From: an uncultured Coriobacteriaceae bacterium | Lineage (GTDB): Bacteria > Actinomycetota > Coriobacteriia > Coriobacteriales > QAMH01 | Direction of reading: 5' to 3' | Length of the DNA stretch: 6,349 nucleotides | Assembly (NCBI GenBank): GCA_900556425.1 | Contig: USOR01000049.1 | Location: 1-6,349, forward strand | Part shown: in pieces, positions 1-5,062 of the stretch | Layout: each line of letters starts with the position of its first letter | Position numbering within the stretch: position 1 is the stretch's first letter | Notes under the pieces: generated by a model | Database searches by the model: none | Seen by the model: only the letters and a program-made list of their open reading frames with translations | Told to the model about the DNA's origin: nothing | Made by a program: the position numbers and the translations under genes

Positions 1-425
1 GTGCCGACGTCGCACGTCAGAGCGTCGATGGCGGCTTGGGTATTGGCCTCGCGCTTGTCAAGGAAGTCGTCGACCAGCACTTCGGCGACGTCTCCGTTTC
101 CTCTACGCTCGGCGAGGGTAGTACCTTCGTGATGCGCATTCCGCTGGCGCCCGAAGACCATGCCAAACCCATGCCGTCGGCGCGCAGGAACACTTCGCGC
201 AGGCGTCAGGAGCGTGCCGCGCGCAAGGAGCAGGAGAAGCTCCGCAAGATTGAGGAACGCCAGGTCAAAGCACGTCGTAAGGCGCGCGAGGCAGGTGCCG
301 GCTTGAGCGCGACGCAAGAACTCAAGCTCTTTGGGCTGCGCGTGCCGTTGCCCGCCACAAGGCAGCAAGAGGTCCGGCAACAAGAAGTACACACGAGAAA
401 CAAGGAAGATGATACTCATGAGTGA
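1..425 (+). CDS. Sensor histidine kinase, C-terminal part (5' end outside window)
   Basis: This is the end of a two-component sensor kinase. The reading frame (first full codon at base 3) is open to the left edge. Residues about 11-50 carry the end of the HATPase domain: the glycine-rich ATP-lid G box [13 protein letters not shown], then an [11 protein letters not shown] strand typical of the last beta strand of the fold. The HAMP/DHp part with the phospho-accepting His would lie upstream. After the ATPase fold, where many kinases stop, there is a tail of about 85 residues. It is very rich in Arg, Lys, Glu and Gln (probably helical or coiled coil) and contains a tandem [10 protein letters not shown] near its end. 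The stop codon overlaps the purC start (ATGAGTGA, 418-425), so the two are probably co-transcribed and translationally coupled. The signal sensed and the partner regulator cannot be read from this fragment. Confidence 0.88.
   Translation, partial: ADVARQSVDGGLGIGLALVKEVVDQHFGDVSVSSTLGEGSTFVMRIPLAPEDHAKPMPSARRNTSRRRQERAARKEQEKLRKIEERQVKARRKAREAGAGLSATQELKLFGLRVPLPATRQQEVRQQEVHTRNKEDDTHE
403..408 (+). promoter_or_regulatory. Ribosome binding site for purC
   Basis: AGGAAG lies inside the last codons of the histidine kinase. It is too close to the ATG at 409 (spacer 0) but suits the ATG at 418 (9-base spacer), so it decides the purC start. In-frame starts further upstream, such as the TTG at 331, would add a non-homologous basic extension. 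Confidence 0.6.
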
Positions 426-1299
426 AATGGCAATGCGTCCTGATTCGCAGGGCAAGGTCCGCGATCTGTACGACCTGGGCGACAAGCTCCTCATCGTCGC
501 AACCGACCGCATCTCGGCGTTCGACTACATCCTCAAAGACGAGATTCCCTACAAAGGCGAGGTTCTCACGCGCCTTTCGCTCTTCTGGTTCGACTTGCTC
601 GCGGACATCATTCCCAACCATCTGATTTCCGCGGACGTGGCCGACCTGCCCGAGAAATTCAAGCCATATGCCGAGTGGCTGAACGGTCGCTTCATGCTCG
701 TGCGCAAGGCCGAGATGTTCCCCGTCGAGTGCATCGTGCGCGGCTACCTTGCTGGCAGCGGTCTCAAGGAGTATCGCAAGCAGGGTACCGTTTGCGGTAT
801 CGAGCTACCCGAGGGCCTCATCGAGGCAAGCAAGCTGCCCGAACCCATCTACACGCCGTCAACCAAGGCCGAGATTGGCGACCATGACGAGAACGTGAGC
901 TATGAGCGCACGGTCGAGATGCTTGGCGAGAAGGATGCGAGCGCCCTGCGCGACGCATCGCTTGCCGTCTACAAGAAGGCAGCTGATTACGCCGCCCAGC
1001 ATGGCATCATCATCGCCGATACCAAGTTCGAATTCGGCACGATCGATGGCACGCTCACCTTGGCTGATGAGGTGCTCACGCCGGATTCCTCGCGCTTCTG
1101 GCCGCAGGATGCCTATGAGCCGGGCAAGAGCCAGGCAAGCTTCGACAAGCAGTTCGTGCGTGATTGGCTCGATGCCAATTGGGACCGCACGGGCGAGCCG
1201 CCGCAACTACCGGCCGACATCATCGAGGCGACCTCGAACAAGTACATCCAGGCTTACGAGCTCATCACGGGCGAGCGTTTCGTTCCCGCGAATCTGTAG
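418..1299 (+). CDS. purC: Phosphoribosylaminoimidazole-succinocarboxamide synthase (SAICAR synthetase)
   Basis: PurC is the ATP-dependent cytosolic enzyme that joins CAIR with aspartate to give SAICAR in de novo purine synthesis. At 293 residues this is the long form, as in yeast Ade1 and actinobacteria, rather than the roughly 240-residue form of E. coli. The N-terminal [11 protein letters not shown] loop (12-22) and [13 protein letters not shown] (27-39) form the nucleotide-binding part. The two family signatures are intact: [14 protein letters not shown] at 101-114 and IADTKFEFG at 199-207. The protein ends in the usual [14 protein letters not shown] region, so it is complete. The start at 418 is chosen for its spaced AGGAAG and because conserved sequence begins about residue 10. 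The start overlaps the upstream kinase stop by 8 bases. No other purine gene is seen in the window, so purC sits apart from a purine cluster here. Confidence 0.96.
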   Translation: MSEMAMRPDSQGKVRDLYDLGDKLLIVATDRISAFDYILKDEIPYKGEVLTRLSLFWFDLLADIIPNHLISADVADLPEKFKPYAEWLNGRFMLVRKAEMFPVECIVRGYLAGSGLKEYRKQGTVCGIELPEGLIEASKLPEPIYTPSTKAEIGDHDENVSYERTVEMLGEKDASALRDASLAVYKKAADYAAQHGIIIADTKFEFGTIDGTLTLADEVLTPDSSRFWPQDAYEPGKSQASFDKQFVRDWLDANWDRTGEPPQLPADIIEATSNKYIQAYELITGERFVPANL

Positions 1300-1319
1300 C
1301 ATGCGCTCCACGCGCATGC
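1299..1319 (+). terminator. Perfect 8-bp hairpin on the purC stop codon, possible terminator
   Basis: GCATGCGC (1299-1306) and GCGCATGC (1312-1319) are exact inverted repeats around a 5-base loop. The first base of the stem is the last base of the purC stop codon. There is no run of T after it (the following bases are GCCGCCCGTTGTATCAT), so it is not a standard intrinsic terminator. It may still slow polymerase or protect the purC mRNA 3' end. Confidence 0.4.
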
Positions 1320-1333
1320 GCCGCCCGTTGTAT

Positions 1334-1360
1334 CATAGGCATTTACACATCACAGGCATT
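1334..1360 (+). repeat. 10-base direct repeat in the intergenic region before the membrane-protein gene
   Basis: CATAGGCATT (1334-1343) recurs as CACAGGCATT (1351-1360), with 9 of 10 bases identical and a 17-base start-to-start distance. It sits just after a -10-like TATCAT (1331-1336, 5 of 6 to consensus). No convincing -35 hexamer is found 16-18 bases upstream of that box. The arrangement could be a regulator site over a promoter for the 1378-3682 unit, or chance. Confidence 0.35.
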
Positions 1361-1377
1361 CGAAAGGCGATTGACGA

Positions 1378-2034
1378 ATGACGCAGCGTAATTTCCAAAA
1401 CGCACGCAATCAGGGCGATGGTCCCAAGGGCAAGTCGAGGAAATCGGCAAGCTCCGCGAAGCTCAAGTCCAAGGCCGGTGCGTCGGTATACGCTCCATCC
1501 AAGGAGGCCAAGGCCAAACGCGCAAAGCAGGAAGCCAAGGCAAGGAAGAACCAACCGGTCGAGACAAAGGCGAATGACCCGGTCGAGCAACAGCGCCGCC
1601 GCGAACGCGCCATGGTCTCGATGATGCGCGACTTGCCCGAGTATAAGTTCTGGCGTCGGATCTGGTGGATTGCCATGGGCGCTGCCTTCGTTGTCATCAT
1701 CCTCACCTGGCTCCCCAACATGCTCATCAGCAGTGGCGTGCTGGGCGAGGACTTCCAGGAGACCGCAAGCTGGATCTCCACCATCGGCTTCATCTTCGCG
1801 ATAGTCGCCCTCGTCATTGCGTTCTACATCGACCTGCGCAAGATTCGCAAGATTCAGAAGGCGCAGGAGGCAAAGGCCCGCAATCTCACCAAGACCGAGC
1901 GCCGCGAGCTCGACGATGCCATCGCCGCATCCATCGAGCGTGACCAGCAGCGACGTGCGGAGCGCAAGAGCAAGATGCCTTGGGGCAAGAAGAAGCCGCA
2001 GGAGTCCGCCGAAGATAGTCCGAGCGACCAGTAA
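1378..2034 (+). CDS. Unrecognised two-helix membrane protein with basic cytoplasmic tails
   Basis: I do not recognise this 218-residue protein. Residues 1-75 are highly basic and of low complexity (repeated Lys, Ala, Arg and Gln, for example KEAKAKRAKQEAKARK near 42-57) and look disordered or helical. Two hydrophobic segments follow at about 95-117 and 132-153, joined by a short loop with acidic residues (LGEDFQE). The C-terminal 65 residues are again charged (KIRKIQKAQEAKAR, then ERRELDDAIAASIERDQQRR) and suggest a coiled coil. The positive-inside rule puts both tails in the cytoplasm. The start at 1378 has AAAGG 10 bases upstream. The amidohydrolase gene follows after 12 bases, so the two are probably co-transcribed. 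The architecture resembles other actinobacterial proteins with basic tails around a hairpin membrane anchor (for example DUF3043), but I see no shared motif that supports that assignment. Confidence 0.88.
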   Translation: MTQRNFQNARNQGDGPKGKSRKSASSAKLKSKAGASVYAPSKEAKAKRAKQEAKARKNQPVETKANDPVEQQRRRERAMVSMMRDLPEYKFWRRIWWIAMGAAFVVIILTWLPNMLISSGVLGEDFQETASWISTIGFIFAIVALVIAFYIDLRKIRKIQKAQEAKARNLTKTERRELDDAIAASIERDQQRRAERKSKMPWGKKKPQESAEDSPSDQ

Positions 2035-2046
2035 ACAGGAGACGCG

Positions 2047-3489
2047 ATGCTGCTCACCGCGAAATATGTCATTCCCATTACCTCCCCATACATCGAGGAC
2101 GGCGCCGTTCTCGTGCGCGATGACAAGATTCTTGACCTGGGGCCTGCGTCCCAGCTCAAGGACAAGTACCCCATGGAGGAGGTTCGTGATTTCGGGCTCT
2201 CTGCCCTCATGCCCGGCTTCGTCGACTTGCACACGCACCTTGGCTACACGGCGCTGCGCGGCATGTTCGGCGACCTGCCCTATGCCGACTGGAAGCGTCA
2301 CGTGCTGCATACCGAGCCCTTCTTCACCGAGGAGGACTGGATTGACTCGGCGCGCGTCGGTGCGCTCGAAGCCGTCGCCAGCGGTATCACGACGATAGCG
2401 GACATCTCCGCATCGGGTGTCACGCGCATCCCCGCCCAGGAGATGGGCCTGCGCGCCCGCGTGTACTACGAGGTGCTGACCACGCAGAAGGAGCACGCCG
2501 AGAGCGTCGTGCACGAGGGTCTCGAGAAGATCGAGCGCTGGAAGGACGAGTGCGGAAGCGACCTGCTCGATTTCGGTCTTGCCCCTGGTCCCGTCTACGG
2601 TTGCCATCCGAGCGTCTTCCAGGCTATCGCCGATGTCGCGATTGAAAAGAACATCCCCGTTGCCATGCACCTTGCGGGAAGTCAGGAGGAGGCGGACTTC
2701 ATCCGTTACGGCTCCTCGCCGTTTGGCGTTCATGTGAGCGAGCATGAGCAGGGCAAGCTCGCTGCCGCGTATCCGCCCTGGTTACCGGCGGGTACCTCGC
2801 CGGTGAGCTACGTGAGCAACTGGGGCATCCTCGACGTGCCCGGTATCCTTGCGATTCACTGCGTCCACGTCGATGATCGCGATATCGGTATCCTTCGCGA
2901 CAAGCAGGTGCGCATCGGCTATTGTCCGCGCATCAACGCCAAGCTTGGCATGGGGTCGATGCCGCTCGAGAAGTTCTGGGCTGCCGGTCTCACCATTGGT
3001 CTGGGCACGGATTCTCCGGCTGCCGTCGACACGACAGACATGATCGACGAGATGCGCATCGGTCTCATGATTACCCGCGCGACGAGTTCCGAGCGCTTCG
3101 TGCAGGCGTCTGCCAAGAATGCCCTGCGCATGGCGACCATCGGCTCGGCGGAAGCCCTGGGCATCGACGACAAGGTTGGTTCGCTCGAGGCAGGCAAGCA
3201 GGCCGACATCATCGCCATCGACTTGCACAACTCGCATCAGAATCCCACGACCGATCCGGAGAGCGCCGTCATCTACACGGCTAACCAGGACAACGTCAAG
3301 ATGACCATGGTCGCCGGTCGCGTCCTCTACGACAACTTCGTCCATGTATCGGGTTGCGATCGTGATGCGATTATCGATCGAGCGCGTGCCTTGCGTGTGC
3401 GCATCCGCGAGGAAGTCAGCGACGATGCGCTGCGCAGGTCGCTCATTGAGCACGCGCCGCAGGACAAACAGGACCGCTACAACAGATAG
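2047..3489 (+). CDS. Metal-dependent amidohydrolase of the ATZ/TRZ and MtaD/aminofutalosine deaminase group, atypical active site
   Basis: This is a 480-residue cytosolic TIM-barrel hydrolase of the amidohydrolase superfamily. The N-terminal beta domain (1-55) is followed by the metal motif LHTH (His62, His64), the third ligand His208, His271 in IHCVH, and the metal Asp322 in GLGTDSPA. The YCPRINAKLG stretch matches the CPRSNxxLG signature of the subfamily that contains aminodeoxyfutalosine deaminases and related annotated amidohydrolases. Two usual catalytic or substrate residues differ. The PHxPY motif reads APGPVY, with Gly181 where His is expected. The HxAE motif reads HLAGS, with Gly211 where the proton-shuttling Glu is expected. 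That makes a classical purine deaminase activity doubtful, so the substrate is unknown. The start at 2047 is supported by AGGAGA 5 bases upstream. A 61-residue membrane protein gene follows after 7 bases. Superfamily membership is sure; the specific function is not. Confidence 0.9.
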   Translation: MLLTAKYVIPITSPYIEDGAVLVRDDKILDLGPASQLKDKYPMEEVRDFGLSALMPGFVDLHTHLGYTALRGMFGDLPYADWKRHVLHTEPFFTEEDWIDSARVGALEAVASGITTIADISASGVTRIPAQEMGLRARVYYEVLTTQKEHAESVVHEGLEKIERWKDECGSDLLDFGLAPGPVYGCHPSVFQAIADVAIEKNIPVAMHLAGSQEEADFIRYGSSPFGVHVSEHEQGKLAAAYPPWLPAGTSPVSYVSNWGILDVPGILAIHCVHVDDRDIGILRDKQVRIGYCPRINAKLGMGSMPLEKFWAAGLTIGLGTDSPAAVDTTDMIDEMRIGLMITRATSSERFVQASAKNALRMATIGSAEALGIDDKVGSLEAGKQADIIAIDLHNSHQNPTTDPESAVIYTANQDNVKMTMVAGRVLYDNFVHVSGCDRDAIIDRARALRVRIREEVSDDALRRSLIEHAPQDKQDRYNR

Positions 3490-3496
3490 GGTCGTC

Positions 3497-3682
3497 ATGT
3501 CGAACAAGAACAAGTCGTATCAGAAGAACAAGCAGCAAAAGCTCGAGCAGGAGCTGGCAGCTCAGTACCGTCGCGAGCAACACGACCGGCGCATGCGCCT
3601 GCTCAAGACCATCGGCATTACCATTCTCTCGGTGTTGCTGATTATCTCGTTCTGCTTCCCCGCGTTCACGATGCTGTTCTAG
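3497..3682 (+). CDS. Small single-helix membrane protein, 61 residues, unrecognised
   Basis: The first 36 residues are strongly charged (Lys, Gln, Glu and Arg rich, for example KNKQQKLEQELAAQYRREQ), followed by one hydrophobic helix at about 37-60 that reaches the C-terminus. The charge pattern predicts an N-in, tail-anchored topology. The ATG at 3497 lies 7 bases after the amidohydrolase stop. AGGG at 3488-3491 is a weak ribosome binding site that overlaps that stop. The same frame is open further upstream inside the amidohydrolase gene, but that part reads as an Arg/Cys-rich shadow. This is the last gene of the plus-strand unit, and its stop is 4 bases from the convergent hicB stop. Its partnership with the preceding genes rests on spacing only. 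Confidence 0.75.
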   Translation: MSNKNKSYQKNKQQKLEQELAAQYRREQHDRRMRLLKTIGITILSVLLIISFCFPAFTMLF

Positions 3683-3686
3683 TAGG

Positions 3687-4019
3687 CTATCTCGTCGATG
3701 CCAGCCTGGAGGCGACGAGCCGATTGAGTGATACGTGCTCCTCAGCTGCCTCGATGGCAAGCTGGCAGTGAAGTTCTGGCGGGATACGCACGAGAAATTT
3801 GCCCGAGTAATGACGATCCCGAAAGGGCGCGGGGATGGGCTCGTTGTTTGCCTCCATGTCGGCGATGACATCACCCACTACCTTGCGCAGGCCTTCGAGT
3901 GCGCCTGTTTGCGTTGGCTCAAGCCACGACATCGATGGCATCTCGGCGACGGTGGCTACGTATTCGTTGTCCTCGTCCGACCAGAACACGCGATATGTGT
4001 ATCGATCAGCGATTTCCAT
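3687..4019 (-). CDS. hicB: HicB-family antitoxin
   Basis: This is the antitoxin of a type II HicAB toxin-antitoxin pair, 110 residues long. The N-terminal half (YRVFWSDEDNEYVATVAEMP at 9-28, then the GALEGLRKVVGDVIADM helix at 39-55) matches the degenerate RNase H fold of HicB that binds and blocks HicA. The C-terminal segment (GKFLVRIPPELHCQLAIEAA at 73-92, then SLNRLVASRL at 97-106) is a ribbon-helix-helix DNA-binding domain, as used for autorepression. The ATG at 4019 is preferred because GGTGAG (4027-4032) lies 7 bases before it. The frame is open 10 codons further up, but that part lacks family sequence. The start overlaps the end of hicA by 14 bases, in the usual toxin-first order. Only 4 bases separate its stop from the convergent small membrane-protein gene. 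Confidence 0.92.
   Translation of the reverse strand: MEIADRYTYRVFWSDEDNEYVATVAEMPSMSWLEPTQTGALEGLRKVVGDVIADMEANNEPIPAPFRDRHYSGKFLVRIPPELHCQLAIEAAEEHVSLNRLVASRLASTR
3691..3719. other. 7-bp inverted repeat at the convergent gene ends
   Basis: CTCGTCG (3691-3697) and CGACGAG (3713-3719) pair exactly around a 15-base loop. They lie 8 bases past the plus-strand stop and inside the last codons of hicB. No T-run follows in either direction. It is the only candidate I see for a shared transcription stop, and it may equally be a coding coincidence. Confidence 0.25.
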
Positions 4020-4266
4020 TCTTCCACTCACCCAGTTTCTCGATTGCATCCAAGACCTGTTTGACCTGATATGGCTTTACCTTTCCGCGGCTGTTCTGGA
4101 TATTGATACGAGGATCACCTGCCCACGGCTTTTCGTATACGCGATGCGAGGTTCCGCTTTGTCGCGGTTTTCCAAAATAATGGTCGCAAATAAGACACAA
4201 GGTTGAAAACCTTACGTTGTTCGGATTGCGTCGCATTTGTTCAAGGTACTTCTTAATTTTGCTCAT
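4006..4266 (-). CDS. hicA: HicA-family toxin (mRNA interferase)
   Basis: HicA toxins are small ribosome-independent mRNA-cleaving enzymes with a double-stranded-RNA-binding-like fold and one catalytic His. In these 86 residues the family core is visible. VRFSTLCLICDHYFG (18-32) is the first helix region. GTSHRVY (38-44) contains the catalytic His41. INIQNSRGKVKPYQVKQVL (54-72) is the strand and last helix. No residue looks missing, so the toxin should be active. Starting at 4266 keeps the MSKxKKxLxxMRxNP N-terminus that I believe is common in this actinobacterial subgroup, but there is no ribosome binding site and a TATAAT box touches the ATG. Met11 (ATG at 4234-4236, weak AAGAAG upstream) is an alternative start. 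Base composition is clearly more AT-rich than the neighbours, and codons such as CTT, AAA, TTT and GGA are frequent, suggesting acquisition. Confidence 0.88.
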   Translation of the reverse strand: MSKIKKYLEQMRRNPNNVRFSTLCLICDHYFGKPRQSGTSHRVYEKPWAGDPRINIQNSRGKVKPYQVKQVLDAIEKLGEWKNGNR

Positions 4267-4275
4267 ATTATACCA
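4267..4275 (-). promoter_or_regulatory. Extended -10 promoter element of hicAB
   Basis: On the minus strand the bases read TGGTATAAT: a perfect -10 box (4272-4267) with the TGn extension. No good -35 hexamer is found 16-18 bases upstream, which an extended -10 can do without. The box ends immediately before the hicA ATG, so the predicted transcript start falls about 6-7 bases inside the annotated gene. Confidence 0.55.
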
Positions 4276-4285
4276 ATACTGATAC
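4270..4285 (-). repeat. Three GTATNN units at 6-base spacing over the hicA promoter
   Basis: On the minus strand GTATCA, GTATTG and GTATAA follow each other directly (ATAC at 4282-4285, 4276-4279 and 4270-4273 on the plus strand). The last unit overlaps the -10 box. Ribbon-helix-helix antitoxins repress their own operons by binding short repeated half-sites at this position, so this is a candidate HicB operator. The assignment is inference. Confidence 0.35.
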
Positions 4286-4300
4286 TACTTTTGTTCGGGG

Positions 4301-4627
4301 CTATGCAACTTCATAGGGAATGACATCATCGTTTTCCGGCCACGATATTTCCGGATTGTGTGGCTGCTCCAGCACGAACGCCGCCCTGCGGCATGAGAGC
4401 AGACGACCCGGCCTTACGTTGCGCTCGGAGCGCAGCACGATACCGTTTCGGTCAGCGAAGGCGATGTCGAGGGCGTAGCGCATGCCGATGGTGTGCACGC
4501 TCTTGCAGGGCACGAGCATGAGCACGCGACCGCCGTCACCCCATTCCACGTGCGTGCCGAGCAACCCGCGCGCCCGGGCGATCATGCTGGTGGCGATAAC
4601 GACGCGCATGTTGTCCAGGCTTGTCAT
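4301..4627 (-). CDS. DUF192 family protein, last gene of the Tad pilus unit
   Basis: This 108-residue protein belongs to the DUF192 family, a small beta-rich fold without an established biochemical function. The family pattern is present in order: MIARARGLLGTH (15-26), the hallmark VPCKSVHTIGMRYALDIAF (39-57), DRNGIVL (59-65) and AAFVLEQP (82-89). Many DUF192 proteins are exported, but no signal peptide is seen here, so this one looks cytoplasmic. The ATG at 4627 overlaps the tadE-like stop as ATGA, with GGGGAG (4633-4638) 5 bases upstream, so translation is coupled. The coupling suggests a role tied to pilus assembly or regulation, but the sequence does not reveal it. The longer open frame upstream is a shadow of the tadE-like gene. 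The gene ends 34 bases before hicA, with no visible terminator between them. Confidence 0.88.
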   Translation of the reverse strand: MTSLDNMRVVIATSMIARARGLLGTHVEWGDGGRVLMLVPCKSVHTIGMRYALDIAFADRNGIVLRSERNVRPGRLLSCRRAAFVLEQPHNPEISWPENDDVIPYEVA

Positions 4628-5058
4628 AGGAGCTCCCCAGGCGTGTAAGGGTCGACGGCGATGTTGCACTCGTGTTCGAGCAACGCCGGAGCGCCTGCGA
4701 TGGAGAGCGGCCACGGCGCGAATCGAAACGTGCAGCGATAGACCGACATGCTTGCCAACGCCACCCCGGCATCTTCGTAGCTCACCTCTATCGAGGAACC
4801 CTCTTTGGCAAAATCGCTTTCGAGGGCAGCGCGTATTGCCGCGGTACGCGCACCGAGCTCGTATCCATCTATAGGGGCGCTTGCTGCTTGGGCAAGAACG
4901 CGTTGGGGAGCGATGTGATCGAAGCGTGCGCACTCGCCTGCGAAGACAAGCATATCGACGGCGATGACCAGCATGATGAGGATGACGGGCATGACAACGG
5001 CAAGCTCGACCGCCATCTGCCCATGTTCGCGACCTCTGCCTTCGCGTGTCTGAAGCAT
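4624..5058 (-). CDS. TadE-like pseudopilin of a Tad/Flp pilus system
   Basis: TadE-type proteins are minor pseudopilins needed for assembly of Flp (type IVc) pili. The 144-residue product has a short basic leader (1-13) ending in Gly. GQMAVE (13-18) follows, with the Glu at position +5 after the presumed prepilin-peptidase cut between Gly13 and Gln14. A hydrophobic helix spans about 19-41 (LAVVMPVILIMLVIAVDMLVF). This is the TadE domain pattern. The C-terminal part holds two cysteines (Cys109, Cys131) that could form a disulfide outside the membrane. The ATG at 5058 is chosen for a strong GGGAGG at 5067-5072 with an 8-base spacer. That site lies inside the last codons of the upstream gene, whose stop is only 4 bases before this start. 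The DUF192 gene overlaps its 3' end by 4 bases. Confidence 0.88.
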   Translation of the reverse strand: MLQTREGRGREHGQMAVELAVVMPVILIMLVIAVDMLVFAGECARFDHIAPQRVLAQAASAPIDGYELGARTAAIRAALESDFAKEGSSIEVSYEDAGVALASMSVYRCTFRFAPWPLSIAGAPALLEHECNIAVDPYTPGELL

Positions 5059-5062
5059 GTCG

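Noticed and set aside
331..417. Upstream extension of purC from a TTG start
   Set aside because: The added residues are a frame shadow of the kinase tail. The ribosome binding site fits the ATG at 418.
859..1206. A 115-codon minus-strand frame inside purC
   Set aside because: purC is certain here from its signatures, and the antisense product shows no family features.
1333..2745. A 470-codon open frame on the minus strand
   Set aside because: It lies antisense to the membrane-protein gene and the amidohydrolase gene, both with clear ribosome binding sites, and its translation has no recognisable domain. High-GC coding sequence often leaves the opposite strand open.
2782..3513. A 243-codon minus-strand frame opposite the amidohydrolase
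   Set aside because: It covers the conserved metal-site region of the amidohydrolase on the other strand. The translation is Arg/Asp/Val-rich without motifs.
4020..4049. Ten-codon upstream extension of hicB
   Set aside because: It depends on a non-ATG start, lacks a ribosome binding site and would enlarge the overlap with hicA. GGTGAG fits the ATG at 4019.
4628..4933. Upstream extension of the DUF192 frame
   Set aside because: The extension is Arg-rich and overlaps the tadE-like gene in another frame. The ATGA overlap with GGGGAG upstream gives a clear start at 4627.
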